Part shown: piece after piece, positions 6,365-13,038 of the stretch
How the letters are laid out: the number at the start of each line of letters is the position of its first letter
Position numbering within the stretch: position 1 is the stretch's first letter
Origin: DYJK01 sp964464825
Lineage (GTDB): Bacteria > Bacteroidota > Ignavibacteria > Ignavibacteriales > Melioribacteraceae
Length of the DNA: 13,038 nt
NCBI GenBank assembly: GCA_964464825.1
Contig: CAYXKL010000075.1
Span: forward strand, 1-13,038
Direction: 5' to 3'
Made by a program: the position numbers and the translations under genes
The notes under the pieces: generated by a model
Seen by the model: the letters and a program-made list of their open reading frames with translations, nothing else
Database searches by the model: none
What the model was told of the DNA's origin: nothing

Positions 6365-7180
6365 TTAGACTTTTTTAAGTAAATATATATCTTGAGGTGA
6401 GTTATTCTCTGAGCTGCCGGGTATAAAGTCAATTAATTCAAAACCGTCTAATAAATTATTTATTACAAAGTCGTAAGTCTGAAAAGTTGTGCATTTATTG
6501 TCACCCTCGATTTCGTCGTTTATCACAATGAATCCCTCTTTTAATATTTTATTGCGGCTAGTAATATCAAGTTTATTAAAAAGAAATTCGCCATGTGTTG
6601 TTATATAAAGATAACCTTCTTTTTGTAAAGTCCTTTTAAACTCAGCAATCCATAATTTTTGTAATTCTAATCCTAAGTGTGTAAATACAGAGCGTGCATA
6701 AATGAATTGGAAAAGTTCATCCTCATATAAAAGCGGGGGAGTTATTTTATTTTTATTAAATTTACCAAAGGATAAATTTTCAGAGCACCAATTAACTAAA
6801 TCTTCGTTGTAATCAGAACCATACAATTGTAGTGATCTATTATTTCTATAAAAATGACGAATTATCCTACCGCATCCGCAACCAAAATCTAAAATGTTTT
6901 TTAATGATGAAATATCTATTCTGTTTTTTTCTAATAAGAGAATTATGTTGTTATAAATTTGTTCTCCGGAATAGTAGTATATGTGTGACCATCTTAATGC
7001 TATAATCATAAATATCAATTTCGGTGGTGGTGATGGGTAACCATCGGGTAATCCATTTTTTCTGAACCTAATTTCATCAATCAACACCCGCAATGTGAAC
7101 GTTTTACAAGAATTGTATGCTAATCGTATATAATCTATAATACCAAGATTAATTAATATTTTTTTAATTGCATTTTTCAT
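6365..7180 (-). CDS. Class I SAM-dependent methyltransferase, substrate unknown
   Basis: This 271-residue protein has a Rossmann-like methyltransferase core of the Methyltransf_25/12 type. Motif I is LDFGCGCGR (97-105), an acidic residue for the SAM ribose is at D123 in YGSDYNEDLV, and the FQFIYARSVFTHL stretch (157-169) is the post-motif segment common to this family. WIAEFKRTLQKEGYLYITTHGE (177-198) forms the following helix and strand. The N-terminal ~90 residues are helical and basic with a proline cluster (PSPPP, 49-53), and show no signal peptide. I do not recognise a defined subfamily. Distant relatives include small-molecule and sugar methyltransferases, and nothing here specifies the substrate. 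The ATG overlaps the TGA of the upstream ABC-F gene (ATGA, 7180-7177), and no Shine-Dalgarno is evident, so translation is likely coupled. It converges with the ROK gene with a 2-nt gap and no visible terminator. Confidence 0.8.
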   Translation of the reverse strand: MKNAIKKILINLGIIDYIRLAYNSCKTFTLRVLIDEIRFRKNGLPDGYPSPPPKLIFMIIALRWSHIYYYSGEQIYNNIILLLEKNRIDISSLKNILDFGCGCGRIIRHFYRNNRSLQLYGSDYNEDLVNWCSENLSFGKFNKNKITPPLLYEDELFQFIYARSVFTHLGLELQKLWIAEFKRTLQKEGYLYITTHGEFLFNKLDITSRNKILKEGFIVINDEIEGDNKCTTFQTYDFVINNLLDGFELIDFIPGSSENNSPQDIYLLKKV

Positions 7181-9144
7181 TCTTGATCAGAATTTATCAT
7201 CGATCTAAAATTCTCTTCAATTTTTTCTAACTGGTTAGTCAGGTTAGACCATTTATCATATTCTTTTTCTAATGATTGTTTCACTAATTCATACTCTTTA
7301 TTCTTTTCCCGGGAAGAATTTGGGTTGCTGAAAATAGCCGGTTCCACTAATTCTTTTTCAATTCTAATTTTATTTGATTCAAGCTCTTGAATATTTTTCT
7401 CGCATAAGTTCAATTCGTGTTTAAGCATTTTAGTTTGAGAATGTTTTTTCTGTCTTAATTCTGCTTCCAGTCGTTTTTGATCTTTACGGGTGGGTTTTGA
7501 TGCAAATGATGCACTATCATTTTTAACTTTAGAAAAATTAATCTCATCTTTTTTCTGAAAATAATAATCGATATTACCATAAAATATTTTAGGTACTCCT
7601 TTCCGTATTTCGATTACTTTTGTAATTATTGGCCGTAAGAAATCAATATCGTGTGATACAATAACTAATGTGCCTTGATAATCAATCAGAGCTCTTTGAA
7701 GAATTTCTTTTGACGAAAAATCGAGATGGTTTGTCGGTTCGTCTAAAATTATAAAATTAGATTTAGTAAGTAATAAACGGGAAAGTGCAACTCTGCTTTT
7801 TTCTCCACCTGACAAAACTTTTATTTTTTTAAAAACATCATCACCAGAAAAAAGAAAAGAACCGAGAATCTTTCTTATTTGTCCGGGTGTTAATTGGTCA
7901 TTAATTTCTTCAAGTGTGTCTATTAAATCCAAATCGGGATTTAGAGAATCAGCTACTTCTTGTTCATAATAAGAAATAATTGTATTTGAACCATAAATAA
8001 TATCTCCACTTGTAGGCAAGATTTTTTTCCCTAGTATTTTTGCAAGTGTAGTTTTACCGGCACCGTTGGGACCTAAAATTGCTATTTTTTCACCACGTTC
8101 AATTTGCAGATTAATATTTTTTAATACACTTAGTTCACCATAAGACTTAGAAATATTTCTCAGTTCAATAGGTAAAGACCCGCTTCGTGGCGGATCGGGA
8201 AACTTTATATCGATTATTTTTTCATTTTCAATCAGTTCTATTGTATCGATCTTTTCCAACTGTTTAACACGGCTCTGCACTTGTTTTGCCTTCGATGCTT
8301 TATAGCGGAATCTTTCTATAAATCTCTCAACTTCTTTTATCTTTTTTTCGCGTACTTTTAATTGTTCGCGTAATTGTATATCGCGTTCCTCTTTGAATTT
8401 TAAGTAATTATCATAATTACCGGGGAAAAAATTTATTTGGTTATTGAATACCTCTAAAGTTTTTGTTGTTACACTATTTATGAAATTTCTATCGTGTGAC
8501 ACCACTATGAGTGCATTTTTTGAATTTTTAAGAAAATCAATCAGCCAATAGAGTGAATCGATATCAAGGTGATTGGTCGGTTCATCAAGCAGAATAAGAT
8601 CATTATCAGCCAGTAAAATTTTTGCTAACTGGATTCTCATCTGCCAGCCGCCTGAAAACTCTTCTGTCTTGCGTTGAAAGTCTTTTACTTCAAAACCAAG
8701 TCCCATTAACACTTTTTCAATCCTTGAATCACTAGAATAAAAATCAAGGTCTTCTTTGCGGTGAGTAATTTCTCCTAATTCTTCTATTAATTCTTCTTTG
8801 TCAGTGTTATCTAAATCGGGTGAATTCAAAGATTCGATTATTAAATTTTCTTTTTCGATTAATGAATGAAGCTCTACAAGTGAGGATTTTACTTCTGAGA
8901 ATAATGATTTACCTTTAAAAGAAATTAAATCTTGCTGAAGATAACCAATGCTGATCCCTTTTTGTTTTATTATTTCGCCGGTTTCCGGTATTTCAGAACC
9001 ATAAATTAATTTGAGAAAAGTTGATTTACCTTTTCCATTTGAACCAACAAGTGCAATCTTATCATGTTTAGCAATTTTTAGGTTAACATTATCAAAAAGA
9101 TTATCACCGGTAAACTGTATAGAAAGATTTCGTATATCAATCAT
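7177..9144 (-). CDS. ABC-F family ATPase (Uup/YheS-like, ribosome-associated)
   Basis: ABC-F proteins have two ATPase domains and no membrane segments, and act on ribosomes (translation factors or antibiotic-target protection), not in transport. NBD1 has Walker A GSNGKGKS (34-41), signature FSGGW (163-167), Walker B LILLDEPTNHLD (183-194) and switch His in SHD (216-218). A charged helical linker (about 248-300) is the P-site tRNA interaction arm region. NBD2 has GPNGAGKT (358-365), LSGGE (444-448), FIILDEPTNHLD (464-475) and SHD (497-499). A further Lys/Glu-rich coiled coil (about 551-650) matches the C-terminal domain found in Uup-type members. The catalytic glutamates (DEP) are intact in both domains. 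The length (655) is usual for the class with a C-terminal domain. The gene lies 12 nt downstream of the PorZ-like gene and overlaps the methyltransferase. The ATG has no clear ribosome binding site. Whether it gives antibiotic resistance cannot be told from the sequence. Confidence 0.92.
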   Translation of the reverse strand: MIDIRNLSIQFTGDNLFDNVNLKIAKHDKIALVGSNGKGKSTFLKLIYGSEIPETGEIIKQKGISIGYLQQDLISFKGKSLFSEVKSSLVELHSLIEKENLIIESLNSPDLDNTDKEELIEELGEITHRKEDLDFYSSDSRIEKVLMGLGFEVKDFQRKTEEFSGGWQMRIQLAKILLADNDLILLDEPTNHLDIDSLYWLIDFLKNSKNALIVVSHDRNFINSVTTKTLEVFNNQINFFPGNYDNYLKFKEERDIQLREQLKVREKKIKEVERFIERFRYKASKAKQVQSRVKQLEKIDTIELIENEKIIDIKFPDPPRSGSLPIELRNISKSYGELSVLKNINLQIERGEKIAILGPNGAGKTTLAKILGKKILPTSGDIIYGSNTIISYYEQEVADSLNPDLDLIDTLEEINDQLTPGQIRKILGSFLFSGDDVFKKIKVLSGGEKSRVALSRLLLTKSNFIILDEPTNHLDFSSKEILQRALIDYQGTLVIVSHDIDFLRPIITKVIEIRKGVPKIFYGNIDYYFQKKDEINFSKVKNDSASFASKPTRKDQKRLEAELRQKKHSQTKMLKHELNLCEKNIQELESNKIRIEKELVEPAIFSNPNSSREKNKEYELVKQSLEKEYDKWSNLTNQLEKIEENFRSMINSDQE

Positions 9145-9156
9145 TGAATTGAATAA

Positions 9157-11394
9157 TTAATTTTTAATGATTGCAATTTTACCTGATGCAACATTGTTAG
9201 CTTCACGGTCGTATGCCACAACAATATAAATACCGGATGATACCGGGTTACCATTAGAATCTTTTGCATCCCAAAACGCAACCTTACCCCCGGGAGAAAT
9301 TATTGTTCTAATTAAGTTTCCTGATATATCAAAAATTTTGAGACTTGTATCTTCAATTAATCCATCAATAGTAATTTTATTGATAGAGTTATTAATTATA
9401 AATGGATTTGGATAAATAAATAATTCACTAAAACTTTCTTGTGGTTCAATTGCTTCTGTAGTCAGGACAGCCAAACCGTTATCTGTTCCGATATAAACTT
9501 TACCGCTTTCTTGGTCTATAGCTATACTTTTTATATCATCGTTTGGTATTGGGCTGTTCGTTGTATTGTAAACAGCAATTAATTCGAATCCATCGCTACC
9601 CAGTACGTATAATCCGTTTTTGGTCCCGATCCATTTTCTATCGATTGGGTCGATTGCAATACAAGTTACAAATTGATTCCTCAAAGCATAAGCAATTGCA
9701 CTTGTTAAAGTTGTAGTAGGTCTTGATGGATCAGTTATTAAATTCAATCCAATGCTTGTACCAATCCATAGGTAACCTCTTTTATCAACAGCTAAAGATG
9801 TTATATCATTGCTTAACAAACCGTTTTGTGTGCTAATGTAACCTTGTTTATCATCGGAAGAATTTGCCATTGTACCATTTTCGTTAAAATAATATAAGCC
9901 CATTCTTCCTTGTATAACTATAAACCATTTATTATCGTATTGATCAATTACCATTTTATCCAAAATATCATTTTCTGTTAAAGTTGGATTTGTAAACGAA
10001 AAACTATACCAATTATTATCTGTGGTTTTAACTGTTATCGGTTTACGTGCACCGGATTGTACATTTGCTATCCACACATTTCCTTTTGAATCTAATTTCA
10101 CATCTGATATTGCTATAAAATTTGTATCACTAGGAATCCCAACTAATGGACTGTTATCTTTTTTGTAAGTAGTAATTGTTGTTCCGTCAAAGATTGAAAA
10201 ACCTCGTCCCCAATTGGATAAATATATTTTATTATCACTTGCTGCATAAACATTATAATAATCATTTAAGATAATATCCGGATATTGCTGACTATTATAT
10301 AAATTCCAATTTGTACCATCAAATTCCATAAAGCCTATTCCAATTCCATTTTTGCCAGTGGCTACATACAAATTCCCATTGTTGGCAACGGATAAATTAA
10401 CGAATAGATTACCAGCTGGTCCTTCAGGAGAAATTATCATATCAGATTGATTGGCAATTTTAAATTCTAATAATCCTTTGTTCGTTGAGATATAAACTGT
10501 GTTATTATTCAGTACATCCAGAGATATGAAATCCGTTTCATAATTTTCATATAATAAAGTTAATTGTGTGTTTTCATAAAGATATAAATGATTTTCTAAG
10601 ATTATATATAATTTACTCCCTGATGATTTCATATCTAAAATTTCATTTCCACTTAGTAGAAAAGGGATCCATGAATTATTAGTGAAACTTAAAACTCCCT
10701 GATTGGTTGCTAATAGTACTGTGGAATTGTGTCTCAAGATTTTAGTAGCAGATTGTGCTGGAATCTCTTTTTGCTGAAAGAAGGTAGAAAAATCATATGA
10801 TTCCCAAGATTCAGGTGCTGATAGATTCTGTGCTCCTTCTTTCTGAATAGCTACACCGTAATCAGTAACTACATATATTAAATTTTCTATGTAAGTATTG
10901 ATAACATTGCTTTCAGAGGGGAAGTCACCAAATTTTAAGAATGTATCAAAGAATGAAAAATCATTTGTATTGAGTAATGATAAGCCGAAAGATGTAGAGG
11001 CATAAACTGTATCTCCGGAAATGAATAGGTCATTTATCTGCTTGAAATTTTTATTTGTATTAACAATATCCATAATATTTGTTGTAGTACCGTCGGTTGT
11101 ATTATATATCATAATATATCCATCATTTGCACCAAACCAAATTTTATTTGATGAATCATAAGCTATAGATAAAATTGATTGACTATTCAACCCGGTTGCT
11201 TTATTCAGAATAAAAAAAGTGCCATCATTGTAATCGTATTTGAATACACCGCCGTTTGTTGAGCACCAAATCCCATCATTTGTGGCAATATTGCCGGTTA
11301 AATTTTTCATATCAGCTAATATTTTCCACTCACCGATACTTTGTGCAGATATGAAACCGGTAAGAATTGTCAATAATAGGATTATAGTTTTCAT
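9157..11394 (-). CDS. Exported two-beta-propeller protein with T9SS-like C-terminal domain, PorZ-like
   Basis: The 745-residue protein starts with a signal peptide (Met-Lys, hydrophobic run to Gly13, predicted cut after Ala17, ISA|QS). It then contains many short propeller blades of the form 'I.sia.D...n.WiGt..GL..' (for example 74-97, 530-552, 575-598 and 619-644). It ends with an 87-residue domain beginning FIYPNPF (659-665) and continuing through LKIFDISGNLI and SGIYIV, which is the FlgD-like/T9SS type A sorting fold. The first propeller resembles PorZ of the type IX secretion machinery. SIGEW follows the signal, a 'GGVFKYD..' blade leads to GLNSQSILSIAYD, then INDLFISGDTVYASTSFGL, then a blade ending near NLSAPESWESYDF. 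PorZ also has two propellers plus such a C-terminal domain and sits on the cell surface in the PorU-V-Q-Z sortase complex. Other surface propeller proteins share this layout, so orthology is a hypothesis. The start is supported by AAAGG 8 nt upstream of the ATG. Confidence 0.8.
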   Translation of the reverse strand: MKTIILLLTILTGFISAQSIGEWKILADMKNLTGNIATNDGIWCSTNGGVFKYDYNDGTFFILNKATGLNSQSILSIAYDSSNKIWFGANDGYIMIYNTTDGTTTNIMDIVNTNKNFKQINDLFISGDTVYASTSFGLSLLNTNDFSFFDTFLKFGDFPSESNVINTYIENLIYVVTDYGVAIQKEGAQNLSAPESWESYDFSTFFQQKEIPAQSATKILRHNSTVLLATNQGVLSFTNNSWIPFLLSGNEILDMKSSGSKLYIILENHLYLYENTQLTLLYENYETDFISLDVLNNNTVYISTNKGLLEFKIANQSDMIISPEGPAGNLFVNLSVANNGNLYVATGKNGIGIGFMEFDGTNWNLYNSQQYPDIILNDYYNVYAASDNKIYLSNWGRGFSIFDGTTITTYKKDNSPLVGIPSDTNFIAISDVKLDSKGNVWIANVQSGARKPITVKTTDNNWYSFSFTNPTLTENDILDKMVIDQYDNKWFIVIQGRMGLYYFNENGTMANSSDDKQGYISTQNGLLSNDITSLAVDKRGYLWIGTSIGLNLITDPSRPTTTLTSAIAYALRNQFVTCIAIDPIDRKWIGTKNGLYVLGSDGFELIAVYNTTNSPIPNDDIKSIAIDQESGKVYIGTDNGLAVLTTEAIEPQESFSELFIYPNPFIINNSINKITIDGLIEDTSLKIFDISGNLIRTIISPGGKVAFWDAKDSNGNPVSSGIYIVVAYDREANNVASGKIAIIKN

Positions 11395-11435
11395 AATTAT
11401 ACCTTTAGCTCATGTAAGTAGTTAAAATGAGTGAA

Positions 11436-11463
11436 CAAATTTAGTATTTTCTTTTTGAACAAA
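11436..11463 (-). promoter_or_regulatory. Candidate Bacteroidetes-type promoter for the PorZ-like gene
   Basis: On the - strand TAAATTTG (11443-11436) fits the TAnnTTTG -7 element of Bacteroidetes promoters exactly. A TTTG (11463-11460) lies 16 bp further upstream as a possible -33 element. The usual spacing is a little longer, so the match is imperfect. Transcription would begin near 11430, giving a leader of about 35 nt before the ATG. It is unproven that this lineage uses that consensus. Confidence 0.3.
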
Positions 11464-11466
11464 AAG
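11451..11466. repeat. Short perfect palindrome upstream of the PorZ-like gene
   Basis: CTTTTTG-AA-CAAAAAG is a perfect inverted repeat with 7-bp arms and a 2-bp centre. It overlaps the candidate -33 element. TGAACAAA within it (11456-11463) also occurs at 11432-11439, 24 bp away, over the candidate -7 element. A 2-base loop is too tight for an RNA hairpin with full arms, so a protein-binding site is more likely than a terminator. AT-rich chance occurrence remains possible. Confidence 0.4.
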
Positions 11467-11472
11467 GAGAAA

Positions 11473-11515
11473 TTCAATCCCTACAATTAAAAATTAAGTA
11501 AAAATTTAATCCCTA
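11473..11515. repeat. Pair of 11-bp direct repeats, 32 bp apart
   Basis: TTCAATCCCTA (11473-11483) and TTTAATCCCTA (11505-11515) differ at one base and are 32 bp apart, about three helical turns. They lie upstream of the candidate promoter of the PorZ-like gene, within the 186-bp region (11395-11580) that otherwise contains no gene. Their GC-containing core stands out from the surrounding A/T sequence. A regulatory role is inferred. Confidence 0.4.
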
Positions 11516-11580
11516 TTTTCTTCAATTTGATTTTAGATATGATAAAAAATGATGTTTGTGAATAATAGTAAGTTCATAAA

Positions 11581-12414
11581 TTAAGACGTATTTTTTTGAA
11601 GCATATTTTTCATAGCTTCTAAATTATTATGTGATACATAATATTTACCTAAATTTTCTTCATCAGTTTTTTTACCCCCATGGAAATCAGATCCGCCGGT
11701 TGCAAGCAGACAGTATTGATTAACGATACCTCTATAAAATCTGATTTGGTTTTCGTTATGACTTGGATGAATAACTTCAATGCCATCAACACCGGCTTTA
11801 ATCAGATTAATTAAAATTGATTCTTTCATAAACCCGGGATGTGCAATAATTGAAAGTCCGCCGGCATCGCTTATTAATTTTAATGCGCTTTGTAATGAAA
11901 CATGAATTTTCCTTTCGTAAGCCGGGCCATTATCACCAATATATTTATCGAAGGCTTCGTAATAATTTGAAATAATCCCAAGATCAACCAAAGCATATGC
12001 AACGTGTGGTCTTCCAATAGCAGAATTACGCGCTTGAGCTAATACATCATCGAGTGTTATTGAGATTCCGATATTTCGTAATTTTTGTACCATACGTTTT
12101 GCTCGATGAAATCTTTCATCTCTAAAAAACGCTAGGTATTTTCGGAGCTCTTCATTTTCTATATCAATATGATATGCAAGTAAGTGTACTTCTTTATCAT
12201 CAATATCAGTGCTGATTTCTAATCCGGTTATAACATCTACGCCAATATCTTTACCAACGGTGATTGCTTCATACACTCCATTTACGCTATCATGGTCAGT
12301 AATACTAATAACAGAAAGTCCGGCTTCTTTAGTTTTAAGGACTAATTCAGTTGGGGAATAAGCCCCATCGGAAAAAGTTGTGTGCATATGAAGATCAGCT
12401 TTTGTTGGCATCAT
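11581..12414 (-). CDS. PHP-domain phosphoesterase, YciV/RNase AM-like
   Basis: This 277-residue cytosolic protein has the complete metal-binding set of PHP enzymes: DLHMHTTFSDG (7-17, with H9, H11 and D16), TDHD (39-42), GLEIS (64-68, with E66), H77, GRPHVA (134-139, with H137), AHPG (191-194) and GSDFHG (241-246, with D243 and H245). The roughly 65-residue helical insert between about 95 and 165 is typical of the YciV group. Characterised members hydrolyse 3',5'-nucleotide bisphosphates or degrade short RNAs from the 5' end. The exact substrate here is inferred by homology. No polymerase or histidinol-phosphatase context is present. Its first ATG (12414-12412) overlaps the stop of the Crp-like gene by one base (TAATG). 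A second ATG follows at once, so the start could be one codon later. An AGGA lies about 12 nt upstream. The two genes are probably co-transcribed. Confidence 0.85.
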   Translation of the reverse strand: MMPTKADLHMHTTFSDGAYSPTELVLKTKEAGLSVISITDHDSVNGVYEAITVGKDIGVDVITGLEISTDIDDKEVHLLAYHIDIENEELRKYLAFFRDERFHRAKRMVQKLRNIGISITLDDVLAQARNSAIGRPHVAYALVDLGIISNYYEAFDKYIGDNGPAYERKIHVSLQSALKLISDAGGLSIIAHPGFMKESILINLIKAGVDGIEVIHPSHNENQIRFYRGIVNQYCLLATGGSDFHGGKKTDEENLGKYYVSHNNLEAMKNMLQKNTS

Positions 12415-13038
12415 TAAGCAAATAGTTCCTTAAATTTTTCATAGTCGGGTATTATCAATTTAACTCCATCAAGTTCAATCAATCCTTTTTTTGCAAATGA
12501 ATGCAGAGTTCTTGAAATTGTCTCCCGGGATGTTCCAGCCATATTTGCAAGATCTTGCTGCAAAGGTAATTTCTCTATTTCAACTTTGCCTTGTTTAATC
12601 TTTCCTAAATCATCGGCAAGCTGAAGAATTACAGTTGCAACTTTACCTTCTGCATCTTTCAATGAGAGGGCTTTAATTTTTACATCTGCCGTTCTAATTC
12701 TTTTTGTCAATTCTTGTAAAAGTGAAATTGCTATTTCGGGATACTCTCTTAATAAATTTAGAAAATCATTACGTTGAATTAAAAATAATTCTGAATCTTC
12801 GATGGCGGTAACAGTAGCGGATCTAGTTTGTCCGTCTAAAATTGCCATTTCTCCAAAAAAATCACTATCGGATAGTATTGTTAGTATTACCTCTCTGCCA
12901 TCATTACTTGATCTTGCAACTTTTACCTTTCCGGAAACTATCACAAAAAGTGCAGTACCAACTTCATCTTCCATTAATATAACATCATTCTTTTGATAAG
13001 TTTTTCTAAGACCAATTTTTTCGATCTTTGAAATGGTT
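12414..13038 (-). CDS. Crp/Fnr-family transcriptional regulator, 5'-truncated by the window edge
   Basis: The reading frame stays open to the window edge. The Met at 12974 is internal: 21 further codons upstream encode ...GLRKTYQKNDVILMEDEV, the normal start of a cyclic-nucleotide-binding domain. About 207 residues are visible and roughly 20 are missing. The effector domain includes LFVIVSGKVKV and the phosphate-cassette stretch FFGEMAILDGQTRSATV, whose GE and RS residues match those contacting cAMP in CRP. Such residues are also common in family members with other or no nucleotide ligand. A long dimer helix (about 100-120) follows. The winged HTH (about 157-195) reads LPLQQDLANMAGTSRETISRTL, then a wing ending KGLIELDG. 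No cysteine appears in the visible part, so no Fnr-type iron-sulfur site can be seen there. The target genes are unknown. The gene is followed by the PHP gene with a one-base overlap. Confidence 0.9.
   Translation of the reverse strand, partial: TISKIEKIGLRKTYQKNDVILMEDEVGTALFVIVSGKVKVARSSNDGREVILTILSDSDFFGEMAILDGQTRSATVTAIEDSELFLIQRNDFLNLLREYPEIAISLLQELTKRIRTADVKIKALSLKDAEGKVATVILQLADDLGKIKQGKVEIEKLPLQQDLANMAGTSRETISRTLHSFAKKGLIELDGVKLIIPDYEKFKELFA

Noticed and set aside
6362..6385. Intrinsic terminator between the convergent ROK and methyltransferase genes
   Set aside because: Only a 4-bp ACTT/AAGT stem around TTTT (6368-6379) is visible. This is too weak to call.
12802..12996. Small + strand open frame opposite the Crp-like gene
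   Set aside because: It lies fully antisense to well-conserved regulator sequence, has no recognisable domain and no supporting ribosome binding site; it is a shadow frame.
1..13038. Novel defence, mobile or biosynthetic system
   Set aside because: No nuclease, integrase, transposase, reverse transcriptase, CRISPR repeat, peptide cluster or compositional island was seen. The genes are mostly recognisable core or surface functions.

Overview
The window is an AT-rich, densely packed stretch of a bacterial chromosome. It most likely comes from the Ignavibacteria or a close relative in the Bacteroidota/Chlorobi group. The evidence is an exported beta-propeller protein ending in a type IX secretion-like C-terminal domain with a YPNPF motif, a bacillithiol enzyme (BshC), and near-zero spacing between genes. 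The lineage is inferred from protein character, not from a marker gene. I see no RNA gene, IS element, CRISPR array, prophage or plasmid feature. Content is mostly housekeeping, so the interest lies in a few regulatory regions and unusual domain variants.

Left block, + strand (1-3624): a tight run of folD (5' end outside the window), deoC, a solitary HicB-like small protein, a TrmH-type tRNA 2'-O-methyltransferase and aroA. Neighbouring genes are separated by 1-2 nt or overlap by 1-4 nt, so this is almost certainly one operon. It joins one-carbon/folate metabolism, deoxynucleoside catabolism, tRNA modification and the shikimate pathway.

Middle (3621-6362): bshC on the - strand converges on aroA, and the two stop codons share one CTAG tetramer. 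bshC is divergent from a ROK-family sugar kinase-like gene on the + strand. Their 150-bp shared upstream region holds three exact TTAAGT repeats spaced exactly 21 bp apart. A fourth, near-matching unit in the same phase coincides with a possible -35 box for the ROK gene. The unit and spacing resemble LytTR-type response-regulator sites, and this is the best regulatory lead in the window.

Right block, - strand (6365-11394): read in the direction of transcription, an exported two-propeller PorZ-like protein, an ABC-F ATPase and a class I SAM methyltransferase. The last two overlap by ATGA. Upstream of the PorZ-like gene are a possible Bacteroidetes-type promoter, a perfect short palindrome and a pair of 11-bp direct repeats 32 bp apart.

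Far right, - strand (11581-13038): a Crp/Fnr-family regulator, cut by the window edge, whose stop codon overlaps the start of a PHP-domain phosphoesterase of the YciV/RNase AM type. These two are probably co-transcribed.

The first genes of the visible units (bshC, ROK, PorZ-like) have recognisable Shine-Dalgarno sequences. Most internal genes have none, which points to translational coupling inside the operons.
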